A stretch of DNA of 64,000 nucleotides from Serinus canaria (taxonomy: Eukaryota > Chordata > Aves > Passeriformes > Fringillidae), in assembly GCF_022539315.1 (NCBI RefSeq), contig NC_066317.1:49270435-49334434 (forward strand), read 5' to 3'. Position numbers and translations under genes: made by a program. Shown one piece after another: positions 13,570 to 26,860 of the stretch. The notes under the pieces are model-generated. The model was given only the letters and a program-made list of their open reading frames with translations, was not told the origin of the DNA and searched no databases. The stretch's first letter is position 1. The number at the start of each line of letters is the position of its first letter.

Positions 13570-16500
13570 GATGTATCTGGCTAATAATATACGTGTAAAG
13601 AAAACCCAGAAGTCCTGCAAGTTTCTAGAATATAAACTTTTGTCCTTGCACACATAAAAACTTTATTATAGCAAGCTCCTAACATGACCGAGAGCTAAGT
13701 GTTTCACATCTATCAGATAGTCTGCTGAGGGGAGCTGAAACACCCCAGAACAGTGGCTGATGTTAAACACTAATCAATGTTAAGCACATCTTGTTTTGTG
13801 AAATTTAACACACAAGAATAAACTCCAGAAACAGTAGAACAGTATTTCTGTTCTACTGACTTTATAGAGCACTGCTTCTTGTTACATAGTAAAATACAAA
13901 CTCATTCCAATATTTTTAGAGGCACTGCAAAAATATTGAAAAAACACTCCAAAGAAAAACAAAAAAACCCTAAAAACCCACTAGGAGAACCCAAGCAGAA
14001 CTTCAGTAGGACAATTTGGGAAAAAAGTAAAATGAAAATTACACTACTGAAACTTTCTAACTGAAAACCCACCAGCATCTTTCAATTGATTTCTACCAGT
14101 TTTAGATTAAGCCTTCAGTATCTCCACGGTAAGGTGAGCAATTCTCCTGCTAGTGGAAAGCAGAAGAGGTGAAAACTGTCACAGCAATCGCAGGATCTTA
14201 CATTTGCTCTGCACAGCCACTAAGTGGCACTTAAACACCTCATCTTAAACCGCGATGAAGCTGCAAACTTGTGAAGGGATTGGAGGGACAAAAGGAGTTA
14301 TGCACTCTGGGGAATAATCCCTTTCAAGAACAATGAAGTTCTCTTCCTGCAATTAGAAAAGCTTCCTAACGGCCTGGCTATGAATGCTACTGTCAGGAAC
14401 ACTGTACAGCACTCCACAGCAGCAGAGATACTGCGGAGCTCCTCAGAAGCAACTGCTTTTCTCTTCTAAATCCCAGTCCTGATTTGGGAGTCAGAGTGCC
14501 TCGTTCCAGTGTGTCATTACCCACTACTGGGTCGCTTTGAAATCTGCACTTAAGTAGGGAATATGATGTGCCTCATTGCTGCTGGAGAGCTGGTCCAACA
14601 AAGGCACTTCCAACACAACTTCTAGAAATGCCTCTGAATTCAACTTCAGTGAGAGACCTCTGAAGGTACCAACACTATTTGTACTTGAAGATACATGGTT
14701 TTTGTAGTCTGTAAAGAATTAAAAGTGATGAATGGGGCTTTGCTCTTCTTAAAACCTTCATAAATTATTGCTTCATAGACATATGGCATACTTATATTTG
14801 CAATTTTAAATAAGGAAAGAAACCTAAGTTTTGTAATAGTGGTGTTGAATCAACCATATTAATCATCCTCAATATATTCTTGTATTTGAATTATAATTTT
14901 TCTTGTCTGGTTTTAAAAGTACTTCTGTTTCATTAAAAATCTTTCTAAATGAACTAACTGGAGGTATTGGAAACCTTCTTTTTCTACGTGAACAGCCTAA
15001 CTGTCATTAAAAAAAATCTAGGGCTAAAACCAAGCTGAGTAATATATTACATATTATAGGTGCTAACCAAGCAAGTATCTACAAGCATGTTCAAAGTCAT
15101 TGCTGCAAGTCTGTCTGTTGTCTTCAAAGGACCTAGCCTGAAGTTAAAGTGCATACAGATCTCGGCCTCAAAGGCTCAGAAATAAGATTTATGTACAATT
15201 TACTTTCTGACTCTCAAAAAACTCTCAAAAAAAAAATCTCCATTTCAGTTAGCCACAGTTTTAGATGCAAATACACCACCAGATATTCAGTGCAAGCTCT
15301 ACTTTACACCTTTGTGCTGAACGTAGCTTCCAAAAATCTCAAATGAGGAGTTGTAAAATCTAGCTTTTAATCCCTCTTTCTGTGCAAGTTCTTCACATTG
15401 TAAGTAGAAGCATAGCATATAAGCAACAAAGCAACACAACAAACCACATAATGATTACTAAAAATACAATTTTGAAGCAAAATCTGCCTGTGTGAAGCTA
15501 GTTTTGTGGAGGTGTTTTAAAGAAGCTTGCACATGAAAAGTGTTCAATCAGTTATGCAGAAGGACCAAACTTAAGCCAACACAAGAAGAATCATTATCAG
15601 TGAAGCTGTTTATATGACTAGCAATAGATCTCAATTACTGTCACTCTGGAAAAAGTTGGGGGGAGGGTGGGAAAGAAAGGGGAAGTCCACATTGACCAGC
15701 AGCTTCATACAAAGGACAAACCAAGTATAAGCTGGCATTATCCACTCAATCCTTGTATCAGATCCTCCATGACCAACCTTTAGGGCAAACACACATATCC
15801 ATTTAAGCCTGTATTTGTCCAGTCACACAAATCATTCTTTAGGAAAATATTTCCCACAGCCCTTCCCATAACTTGACGTCCATAGAGAGGGTAAAAAAAA
15901 CAGAAATAGAGAACAACTGTGTCTACACCAGGCAAGGGAAAGCACTGATTTTACGACAATGATTTTCTACCATTATTCAGTTTGACATGTAACAGGATGG
16001 GAGATTGTGCTGCTAAAGTAAATACAGCAGTTATATATGCCTCCTCTGCTTTGGTTTTCTGCTTCACTACAGCCAAAGAGCCCCCATCTGATGACCTTGG
16101 GGCACAGCATAAATGTCAGCGTAGGAAAGGCAAAACTTTAAATTAAAAGCCAACTGCATGGAAACATAAGGAGCTATTTCAGGAAGATGATTTAATCAGT
16201 ATCATAATTTATGACTTGGTGTCTTCATATTTGAATGTGGATGGTTTGTGTTTGTCTTTTAGAGCCATTTTAAAATCTGAAAAGAAGAAATACAACTGCC
16301 TGAACATGAATGTCCATGTTTAAGTAGCTCCAAGTGAGCTAAAGCCCAAGCTTCCTAATGAAACTTGCAAAGCAAATTAAAAAGGAGGTTTTGGTTTTAT
16401 TAGTCTTGAGGAAAGATAACTGGTATCAACCAGATAGGAGCCAGAACCGCTCTTGAGTCTGTCTGTAGACAGTCTGTCTGTACTAACCTATATGACAGAT

Positions 16501-16801
16501 ACAGCCTTTGTTTATTTATGTATTTGACAAAAATTATCTTCTCAGTTTTGCTACCTAAATCACACAGTCCTCAATATGTTATTGTACTGTGCACCACAAC
16601 AACTAACACTGTTTAGGGTAAGACTGATTTTTTTAAATAAAAACTGTTATTTTCAAAGCAGTTTCCCCTCCCTCCCCATATAGCTACTTTCTGGCTTTAA
16701 ATTGCATACAACTATTATTGCATCAAGCATCCACAAAATTAATTTAAGACCTTCACAACTGTGCATACTTCATATTACTTAAGAGTGTTAAGTAATTAAG
16801 C

Positions 16802-16878
16802 AAAAAATAAAAACCATCTAGTGACTCTAGATTATAAAAATTTTATAAAAATAAAAACCATCTACTGAATCTAGATTA
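16802..16878 (+). repeat. Imperfect tandem duplication (two copies)
   Basis: AAAAATAAAAACCATCTA plus a CTCTAGATTA or ATCTAGATTA end occurs at 16802-16834 and again at 16847-16878, with a short AT spacer. Likely replication slippage. Confidence 0.8.
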
Positions 16879-16992
16879 GACTTTCTGACTTGAGTTAGAG
16901 ATCAACAAAACAGCATTCAAACTTCCAAACTTCTTCTAGTCTTAAATCAACTTCAGCAGGATAACTTTAATAACAAATAACAATATATGTTA

Positions 16993-17034
16993 TAACAATA
17001 ACAAAATATGTTGCTACATATTTTGTTATTGTTA
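16993..17034. repeat. Perfect inverted repeat (19-bp arms, 4-base loop)
   Basis: Left arm 16993-17011, loop TGCT at 17012-17015, right arm 17016-17034, with no mismatch. AT-rich (the arm includes AACAATAACAAAATATG). It would form a cruciform or RNA hairpin. Too short for a typical microRNA precursor. May be the terminal core of a decayed DNA transposon. Confidence 0.85.
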
Positions 17035-17225
17035 CAAGTTGTGAAGCTGAGGACTTTTAAAATGATTAGTGCTTGGGTAATATGTGGATAGACAGTTTCC
17101 CAATTTAAGACCACCCACCCTGTGACGTTTGTCTTTTTAGACCAAGGCTACTTTGGACTCATTGGGCAAGAATGCAGCGATTTCTTCTCACACTAACAGG
17201 ACAGACTTCAATGTCAGTGACACTT

Positions 17226-17360
17226 TCAGAGAATATTCTGAGTTGGGAGGAACCTACAAGGATCACCAACTATTAGGTCCAACTATTCAGTGAATGTCCC
17301 ATATGGGTATTGAATCCACAAACTTGGTGGTAGAAGCACCATGCTCCAACTAAGGTGGCT
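17226..17360 (-). mobile_element. tRNA-derived, CR1-tailed SINE (TguSINE1-like)
   Basis: On the minus strand the head reads like a tRNA gene: an A-box-like TTAGTTGGAGC and a B-box-like GGATTCAATACCC spaced as in tRNA. It is followed by a tail that ends in a CR1 3'-end sequence (AGGTTCCTCCCAACTCAGAATATTC). This is the structure of the isoleucine-tRNA-derived SINE described from zebra finch. The copy is diverged and cannot be a working tRNA. Confidence 0.7.
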
Positions 17361-20300
17361 CTGTGTGCAGAGGCCAAAGAAACCTGCAAGTGTACCTGTG
17401 CACCTCCATCCTCATAGTCTTACTTTTAAGATCTATGTCATCCTACACAGCCCAATCCCTTTGGAGTACTCCTGGTGGGGCACTCTCTTCCCCTCACCTG
17501 CTTATGAAAACCTTGTCCCAAAATATTTAATGCTCACTTTAGTTGCCAAATTTATGTCAACTTGAAATTTGACAAAAAACATCTATGGTGATCTAGCAAG
17601 GTGCACCAAATAGGTTTTGGAGCAGAATGAAATTAATTTCTTTTACCTAAGTCCCTAAAGCAGCTCAACACAGAGCTGGACAAACATCAGTGCCAGCACA
17701 AGGGAAAACACCAAGGAAGTACATAAAGGGATGGATCAGAGGAGAAAAGAATAACAGAATTGCCTCTTTTGACAGAGGACAGATATAAAATCTTCTCAGT
17801 GTGCCATCACAAATTACACTTGAATGAAAACCCCACAACAATTTAAGACTGAATGAATTGGGGATCTGAGGCTGGGCTCTAGGTGGCTGTGCCCTGACTC
17901 TCACAAAGGTGCACATGAAACTGTTCTGTGATCATGTTAGGATGCTGATTTCATTGAAACTTTATCACTTTTCCTTTGGAATATTCAAATTACTCTGAAA
18001 CACATCACTGAGTGATACCACAGTATAAAGAACAGGGGGAAAGGTGGGAATGTGCAAACCAGCAAACAAAGGATTACAAGGCCATGGAAAGCTGACTCTA
18101 ACTTGGTTATGATGTTAAGAGTGAGCTTCTCTTTGGAGATATGTACAGAAGCTCTTCTCTGTGTGAACAGGAGCTTTTAAAGAAAACTCTTCTACAGATA
18201 TGGAGGATGCTTAGATATTCATGGCTCCAGTTACCTGTGCTGGACATCATAGGCCACAAAAAAGACAAAAAGAGTGGTTAGTAATCAGATGAGAGGCCAT
18301 CAAAAATCCACTAATTATGTTTTTGCCTCAGTTCTACTGTTTTGCATTTCTGCTACAATTCAACAGGAAAAGTGAAGGAACAACTGTTCCTTGATCCTTA
18401 ATAGCCTTGAACAATAAATAGCTTTGACATGAACTCTTCCCCTAAAATCAAGTTCATGTGACATCATAAGTAAAACATAGTGACTTTCAGTATTATTTAG
18501 GTTGAAAAATACACGAACAATGCCATCTGATGCAGTTTACTATACAGTTAACTATTACACTAGGATAAGAAATCACAAGAATATATAATTTTTATGTTGC
18601 TGCTGCCGTAAGAGTGGGAATAGGCAACTCTTTTTACAAAGAGTGATTAATTTCATCTTCTTTGATCAGACATTATCTCTGACTATAAGTCAGCAGCACT
18701 GGCATTGCACAAATTACTTCCTCCATGTGGCAAATCAAACAAGGTTTAGGGAAATCCCACAATATTTTTTTATAAAATGAGAGTGAACACACGGGCACTT
18801 AGCTGATGCAGCATGTCACAAAGTCACTCAAAGATTTGACAAGAGCCCCATAAAGGCTTGGAATGACTCTGCTAGGGACAGAGTCACTGGCCACTGAGGT
18901 TCCCTAACAGAAGAGCTCACATACATGGATTGTTCAAACAGATCCCAGGATAGAACTGGTGTCATTACACTCACACTCAAGAAGCCTGTAAAGCTTGATT
19001 AATTGTGAGAGTACTGAAAGCACAGCTGGTTGTTTGCATTATACAGGATATTCTGCTAGGATTTACACAGCTAAACTTTGACCTACTTTATAAACTGGAT
19101 TGTGTATATGCACATCACAAATATGTATTTGATTTTTCATTTGTTCTGCTGCATTTTTTTTTCTCCTTCAGTATTTTACATTTTCTTCAGTTAGTATTTG
19201 GGAGACAGAGGAGATGTCCTAAATCAAAAAGCAGTTTGCAATTACACATCTTCAATCAAAAACCCCAAAGGTACATAAGGAGGCCAAAACCAGCCAAATT
19301 AAGTTCTCACTTGCACTGACATTAGTCCAGTTACTTAATTTTGTTTGTGTTTTATGGTTTTTTGCAAAAGAAGAACCATGTTTTAATCTCCCTTGACTCA
19401 TCAGGCAGTAAAATACAGAAGAAAAAGATCACCTCTACCTTTAAAATTATCTTCCCTGAATTGCTTTAAGAAAGGGAAATGGTACTATTAAAAATGAGAT
19501 ACTTAGTGAGGCTGTACCTTAAAGTCTAAAGTAAAAACAAGTTGTGTAAGAATTGACAGTCATGAAGCCAAGCCTCACAACAACTGCTTAGAAGTTCACT
19601 GGGCCCCTGCCATTCCTTTTATAGATGAATAATGTGAAGTTCAGCTCTGTGCAGCCTCACAGAGAGCTAAGTGTTGATTATCTGAAACCAGCTTCTTCAG
19701 CACATAATCAGATCATAAACAACATGTAACAGAGTGCTGCATTCCAGGTAAGACAGCCTGATCTACTTAAGTGCATAAGCTATTTTAACTCATGAAAGTA
19801 GGTGAAGGTTGTTTAAAAGCAAAATAACTGTTAAAGCAATGGGTGAACAAAACCCCGAGTATCTCAGACAACAGAAGGCATCACAGTTGTAACCAAAAAG
19901 CTCCACAACAGCCCAGGTGCTACATTTCAAGAAGTTCCTCGGTGTAAGGAGATGGGTTCTATCTGTGTTTGCCTTGGGGCAGATTTGGCACAGGTGAAGT
20001 CAATCAGCAGGCTCAGATTTCGAGCAGCTGTCCCAGTCTGCAGCAACCATACAGACACTGCAACTCTCATGGTAACACCCTGCAGCTGCCTGGGCCAAAA
20101 GCTCTCCTATTGATGACACTACAGAGAGAAGATTCAGAAGCACCATATAGACTTGTGCATGTTTTGTGCAGCTGTGATCCTGTTTAATCACAGGCAATAT
20201 TTTTCTATTAAGCAGAGAAGTTCTATGCAGTGTTTTGCCATCATAGCATTAACTGTTCTGGTAAACACAAGCATATATTACAGGCTGTTATGACAACTTG

Positions 20301-23300
20301 TGTCCAGAGTCTTGGGGACAAAAAAACCCCTAATCCACACAAACAAAAACACCAGTACAAAATGTAACCCTTTAAAAATTTGACATGAACTTTTTACCTT
20401 TCTTCATACTCCAGTTCTCCATTAGTAATGTCACAGAAATATTTTCCTTGCAAGACATCAGGCTCAAGTTTCTAGGCTTTCCCTCAAATTCTCTAAACCT
20501 CCAGTTCATATCACAGAAGAAAAAAGGGGAAACTTTCAAGCATTCTGAGCATCTGCTTCACTAAAAAAAAAAACAACTAAAAAGTGACAGTGCTGTCTGC
20601 CAATTTCTGCTCCGCATACAGGAATTTATTTTACCCTGTGATCAGAAAGAATAGGTGGATGATGCACTCTATAGACAGCTCAGAGTAGCCTCACATTAGC
20701 GTACCCTGGTCCTGATGAAGAACTTCAACCACTCAAAAAAACCACAGGAAAAACACAGCAGGGCATAGCCAATCCAGCCAGTTTCCAGAGAGCCTCGATA
20801 AGAATTTGCCAGCCCAAGACAGAGACATGATTAGGAAAGCTGAAGTCCACCTGGAATTGAAGCAAAGGCAACAAAAAAAGTCTTTATAGCTATGTAGGTG
20901 ACAGAAGACAGGCTTAGGAAAATGTGAGCCTGCTGCTGAATGGAGCACAGGACATGGGAAAAGGCTGAGATACTGAATGTCCTCTTTTACTCAGACCTCT
21001 GTGAAACCATTAAATTTAGAACTGTAAATCTTCATTTACAATAAATATAAAAGTATAATAAAAGCGGTACAACCTTAACTTGCCTTAAATCTAAACTAGC
21101 TCAGGGCATGAGTCAGATAAACTAGTGACCCATGTTCCATTTGCCAGCCCAAACATCCATCAAGTAAGATTAAACATACCTAAGTAAAACAAATTATTTG
21201 ATACACCAAAGAAGGATCAACATAATGACATCTGGAATTACTTTTCTAAGCTGAAAATAAGAACAGAAATTACTCCTCCTCCGTAATGTTTTGGCTACTT
21301 TGCATCTGCCAGAGGGGGAATCCCTGCTACAGTATGCCCTTAGCCTCATGCTATTTATCTCTTCCATTTCTTGGAGTGAATGCTGTGATAAAGCAGGGCA
21401 TCATACAGAAGGAAACCTGGGGAGAATGAGCTCAGGAAGGAAATGGCACACCTCACCTGCAGTTCCAAACAGTTTAGAACAAGCACATATGAAACGTAGG
21501 ACTAAAATGCCAATAATTTTTAAAGTATATAGTTTTCAACAACAACAGTGATATCAATAGCATCACACTTGTGATAAGCAAATGTCAGACCACAGGCCAC
21601 TTGGGAGACACAGAGGGTGGAGCGTGAATGGTTTCATTTCCATTGCACTCCTACAGTAGCCAAGCACTCTCACCAAGGTGTTCAACAAGATTGTGTTCTT
21701 ATCCAGATGGGACTATTCTGCAAAGAGATTTAAGGGTGATTTAATTTTTCCCCAGCTTTCCCTATCATTACTCACCTGACCTCTAAGCAGCCTTCATAAA
21801 GCTCCCTGCAGGCAATATAATTGAATCCAGCTCCATTCTGGAGCACCTACAAAGAACATGCATTAATGCTTCAGCCCCACCCTCAGGCAGAAATTACTCA
21901 ATCATGAGGCCACATTAGAATGTCTGCAGAATGAGGGTGTAAGGATAAGAAACTCCACTATCTGTAACTAGTGGAAACTTACTGAAGGTATATATGAAGG
22001 AAGGAACACTGCAGATCCCATGTCTGACAAATTGACTTGGAAAAGAAGAATGTAATCCATAAGAGAAGCCCTCTCTAGGCAGAGTAACCCATCTTTTAAG
22101 CACAAAGTAGAGTGAAATCATCTCCATATTCACATGCTTCTTTTCAAGTAATGTCATCTCATCCTTCCCTACTTACTGCTATCCAGCAGGGAAAGTGAGC
22201 CACACATTGCCATGATGGTACAATGGAAACAGTTACAGCAGATTCTACAGAGGGAAGACAAAGTCCACAATGGGGCACTACCTTTTCTTTCACTGCTACA
22301 GAGCAGCATAACAAAGAATTCCTTGCAAACAATCTTGACATTACTTAGTGTTAATTACCTGTCTATGGATTTCTTCTCTAAAGTGGCTAGGTTGAAACTG
22401 CAGCAACAATGAACCCAAGAGCCTTGTATTCAGGAAAAACATTGCATGGCATTGCATGCACCTCCATCAACTCTAGAGCTGAGCTAAGTATGACCCAGAA
22501 ACATTAACAAAACTCTCATATTAAACAGTAAAATAATCCCTCACTAATCAGATGTATGTTCTTGCTCAATTTATATTTATAAAGGAGTAAAACTACAGTT
22601 AATGGACTGCAGTCTATCTGCAATGCTGACGCTAAAAGACTGACCATTCCTGGATTTCTGTACCACCTCCAGCACTATGCTTGTCTGCAGGACTTTCAAG
22701 TTTCTTGTCCTCCTCTTAAAAGCTTTAATTGTTTAGTCTTCTACTCAACTGCCATTGTCTTAACATTCTAATCTTCCTACTGTACTTCTCCCACAGACAT
22801 ACTTCTGCTCCCTTTTATTCTACTTATCTTAAGGTGAGGATATACAACAGAACTTATTTACAAAGCCACAAAGTACCTTCTACTTCAAATCCTCAGTCAG
22901 ACGTGACTTAATTTGAGAACTCTTCACCAAATACAACCCTACTACACATTTATATATGCAGACACAAAAAATTGTGGCTCTTGTGGCAGTTTAAAATATT
23001 ATTGTAATTAGTAATTATCAAAAAAGTCTGGATGTCCAAGATTGTTGGCTAAAGATTGTAATGAACATATAAATTCTGCGACTAAACGCATCTGAACTGC
23101 TGTGGTTCTTTTACAGACCTGAAGCAAATAGGAAAAAAAGAGTTCTTACAAACAAGAGTGCCAGCACAAGAATCTGCTGAGTTGCACAGGCTGCAAAAGC
23201 CCAGTTTCTAAAATTTATTTCTTCTGAAATTGAACATAAATTGCACTAACAATCCTAAATCCTTCATCACAACTCATTGGCTTTTAAAAAACAGCTCCTT

Positions 23301-25196
23301 CAGTTTGTAACGAAAGCATGTGTGCACTCCCTATCCTTTCAAGCTGGGCATCTGCAAAACAGGTAACATCAGTTCCCTCCTCCTGATAAATACACAAACA
23401 TAAATTAGCTAAAAGGCATTATATGATCATATTCAGGGCAAAGTAACAACATCCTACAAAGCACAAAGAACTTATTTAAAATGTGGAGATTGCACAAAAT
23501 TTAATTAAAAGAGGCAGTGTTTCACTTTAGATGGTAAGAACACCTGGCATGTCCATTACCCTTTTGTTAAAACATAGGTCCACAAATGCTGATGACTGCA
23601 AAGAAGTCAAGAGAAACAACTCTTGCACACGAGGCAAGTTAAGAGACCAAGTGGAAAGCAGTTTTTGAAAGGATGGATATCTGTGTGAACCTAGAGCTAA
23701 GTAGTTAAAACAGGCATACTAAAATAGTGGGTGTTGTCTCCAAAAACAAGTAGACACAGCTGCAAATTTAACTGTTTGGTTTTGACCATTTCAAACACGT
23801 CCAGGAATTTGATCAAACATGAAGAAAAAGTACTTGAATCTTTTGTTGCAAAAGAAAATGCTTAAGAAAATGTACTGGAGGTGATCAGTGCTGTGTTTTC
23901 ACCATAATCCTGGAAAATCACAAGCACAAGTAAATGCAGAAGCAAACTGAAAAATGCACTCACCAGCTGGTATCCAATGCCAAGTTTTGAAATAACTATT
24001 CCTTATTTCTGGCTCTTACATACATAAACTTGGTATTCCACATTTAACTTGACAGGATTTCTCACTTGAATGCTTATGATTTACAATGTATTTGCCTTTT
24101 AATTTACTGGAACTGAAGTTTTATCTGGGGGGATTTAACTAAAGCTGTTTCCATATGTTTTGAGTTGTAAGCTTGAGACCATGGATTTAGAACTGTACAA
24201 CGTTTTGCTATTGGGCAGGTTGGCATAAATCCCATGTGTGCTGTACATTCACATAATACCTCCACGGTTCTTCAGCAGGACACCTCCTATGAGTCAAGTG
24301 AGCATGCTGTTTTCCAACATTATGGAGAGCAGAGTTGACACTCAAGAGGTGAAGGATACGTCACCATTTTGTCCTCAGTAGTTCACAATAAGTTTGTGTT
24401 AAATCTTACTCATTTTACTCATTCATGACAGTCAGTGTCTCATATTACTCTCAAAGAGAAGAGATCAACAATTTCAAAGCTTTCACTTTACCGGCAAAGA
24501 CACAGCTGGTTAGGAACTGGTTAGGAAATGCAGACTAAGCCAAATCTCATCCACTGCCAGACATGCATACCCAGTTTCTGTCTCACACCATGCAGCAGCA
24601 AGCCTGCATGTCACAGAAGTGCAAAGACTGTGCCTTTCTTTAAACTCTTTAAACCTGTCTGCCAGGCTTTGAGAATTACAGAGCTAGGAAAAGGTTTCCA
24701 CAGGGTCCTGTTGTTAGAGATATGATACATATGGAGGCTCCACACTACCCTCTCCTCTTTCTGAGAAAGGAGGTATCTCTGTTTCCCAGTCACATAGGTC
24801 TCAACTCAGGAAAACAGAAATTTGAGAGGTCTGAGAGCAGGATTAGATAAAGTTCACAGTGACTCGAGAGTGAAATACTAGCCCAAGTGACATCAACAGA
24901 AAAGCTCTCACTGACTTGAGGGTCAAGATTTCAGCCCATATTCCAAACTAAAGTGTTTTTTAAGCTGATGAAATTCAGGCCCTGATTCTGTAGGAGATGT
25001 ACACACCTTTCATTTCACATACTGAGCAGCTCAAATTTCACCGAGCAATTAACATCAAATAAAGTCAGTAAGTTTTAACGAGATCTTGTCTCTAATTGTA
25101 AATACAACCTTAAGGTTTTATAGTGTAGTGAAAGGATTCAAACAGTACAAAAGCAACTCCAGGGATGCTTGCTTTGGTTCTTTTCTTTATACTTAC

Positions 25197-25613
25197 TTTT
25201 GTCTGATCATCAGCCTTAAATACGTAGCAGATACTTTGCTGATTAGCTGCTTCATCCTTTATCAGACACGCAAAGTAGCTTGGATCATGGCTGTTGTGAA
25301 TCAGTTTGTGGACCTGCTGTGGCTTGTATTCAAATAAACTTGAACAAATTAAAGGATCCCACTGCTGGGTTTCCCCTGTGTCTGGCTCACATCGCAAACT
25401 GGCTGGTGAAACACAAAGTCGAATTTGGCTGACGCTGGGTTCTTCTTTGGAAGACTTTGCACTGAGCAACTGGATCTCGGCCACAATCCAAGGCAGCATT
25501 GACATAGTGGTTAGGGAATGCACCGGGAGAGAACCCACGAGCTGGAGACTGAAACTTGCTGAGAAATCACTAGGTGTTTGACACTTTTTAACTTTGAAAG
25601 TTATTGGCTCCAT
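25197..25613 (-). CDS. TBC1D1: TBC1 domain family member 1, first coding exon (gene continues off the left edge)
   Basis: TBC1D1 is a Rab GTPase-activating protein, phosphorylated by AKT and AMPK, that controls GLUT4 vesicle traffic and muscle glucose use. It has two N-terminal PTB domains and a C-terminal TBC domain. This exon encodes 139 residues starting MEPITF. It contains LQLVGSLPVHSLTTM (residues about 23-37), LPWIVAEIQLL and KLIHNSHDPSYFACLIK (about 103-119), which form most of the first PTB domain. It ends at KADDQTK with a GTAAGT donor, phase 0, as in mammals. Start context is good (A at -3). The next exon, expected to begin VPEIISSIRQ, was not found in 1-25196, so the PTB2, TBC and phosphosite regions lie outside the window. 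The paralogue TBC1D4 is excluded by its different N-terminus. Confidence 0.96.
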
Positions 25614-25719
25614 TTTACAGTCTTTTAGGGAACCTGGATTAATTCACTGATATTTCAGTTCCATGGAATGACATTATCTGGATGCTGGATGGCTCCTTTG
25701 ATTAAGGAACAGAAGAGTT
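25614..25719 (-). other. TBC1D1: TBC1D1 5' UTR part of exon 2 and its acceptor
   Basis: Upstream of the ATG the minus strand reads back to a strong acceptor, a pyrimidine tract (CTTTCTTTTCCTTCTTTTCAG) ending at 25720. This implies at least one upstream noncoding exon, expected in the CpG island near 33 kb. The 106 bases between acceptor and ATG are 5' UTR. Confidence 0.75.
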
Positions 25720-25959
25720 CTGAAAAGAAGGAAAAGAAAGAGTTATGTAGGTGCTGGAACTCTATGAAAAACCAACTCTCAATAACACAAATAATTAATA
25801 GCTTAACATCAGAAGAGAGCTACCATGGCCCATCTAGCAAGTTCCACTCTTTACACTGGGCCTTACTATTTCAGATCCAACAAACATAATTGTAATAAAT
25901 AAATTGCTTGGAAAAGAGACAGTTCTGATTTAAAATTTTGCTTTATGACTTTATGACTT

Positions 25960-25978
25960 TAGATAGCTCAGCTATCTA
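25960..25978. repeat. Short palindrome
   Basis: TAGATAGCT, one C, AGCTATCTA. Nine-base arms with a one-base centre, just upstream of the TBC1D1 exon 2 acceptor. Confidence 0.5.
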
Positions 25979-26699
25979 ATGAGTAACTAAATTACAACGA
26001 ACATTCTTTCTAGCCTGTGTCTGTTTCAGGGGCAGGCACATGTAGATCACATGGGCCTATCTCAATCCTGTTATCACAGGAAGAACTCAGCTGAGTTATT
26101 CTGACCTTCATGACAGTTGAAAACACTGCCTGCTAAGACACCTTTACATCTGGGGAAAAAAAAAGTCAGCTTGACAGCTTTCTTGTCCATAGGTGGATGA
26201 CTTTGAATTTGGCTACCAACATGGAGCTGTTTACTTAGGTAGTTTGCCCAGTGATTACTGGTTGTAACCAAACAGATTTTTTCAATAAATAACACCCTAG
26301 AAATCACTGTCATGTAAAAATGCTAGCAGCAGTCTGTAGAGTGATCACTGAAAAACTGTCAGATAGCAGTCACAAGCAACTATCCTTACAGCATTCTGGG
26401 AAGAACCAGATGACAATCACAATTTGCAGTTGCATTTTAACGCTGGTCATCCAGACAGGAATACTTAAATGTTAGCCTGACATTGTATCATTTTCATTTC
26501 TTAAAATATCAAATGGAATATACCAACTTACACACAACCCTGCTGTAACCATGGTATACCCAGCATCTATGACCACTACTCTTATTATGTATTAGTACTT
26601 TTAGTAATGAAATCCAATAATTGCATTTCTTCATAAAGTCCATTTCACGAAATGCAGTCCATGAAAACACAAAGACTGGCATTTGTTATATACCCTGTT

Positions 26700-26860
26700 T
26701 TAATTCCTCTTTAATTGGCCCTAGTTTCAGCTGTTACATTATATTGTGTGAGACTGATGCAAGGCTGACAGGCCTGTAATTGCCTGTGTTTAAATACCAG
26801 GACACTGGTTTACCATCAGACTTATGAGAGTTTCCCATGATAAGACATATTAAAAACAAC
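26700..26860 (-). mobile_element. Degraded CR1-like fragment (tentative)
   Basis: CAAGGCTGACAGGCCTGTAA resembles an antisense internal CR1 motif known in many avian copies. The surrounding sequence is too decayed to set limits by eye. Confidence 0.3.

Larger units (their letters stand above)
1..25196 (-). other. TBC1D1: TBC1D1 intron 2 (5' portion)
   Basis: About 25 kb between the first coding exon and the window edge. No open frame matches later TBC1D1 exons. Apart from the CpG island at about 3 kb and the repeats listed separately, it is AT-rich non-coding DNA with only chance open frames under about 110 codons. A very long intron at this place is also known in mammals. Confidence 0.7.

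Noticed and set aside
17304..17360. A functional tRNA gene at the SINE head
   Set aside because: The A- and B-box regions are degraded, the acceptor stem does not pair, and the sequence runs into a CR1 tail.
1..25196. Later TBC1D1 exons (PTB2, phosphosite and TBC domain)
   Set aside because: No frame on the minus strand shows the expected VPEIISSIRQ start or other TBC1D1 motifs, so these exons must lie outside the window.
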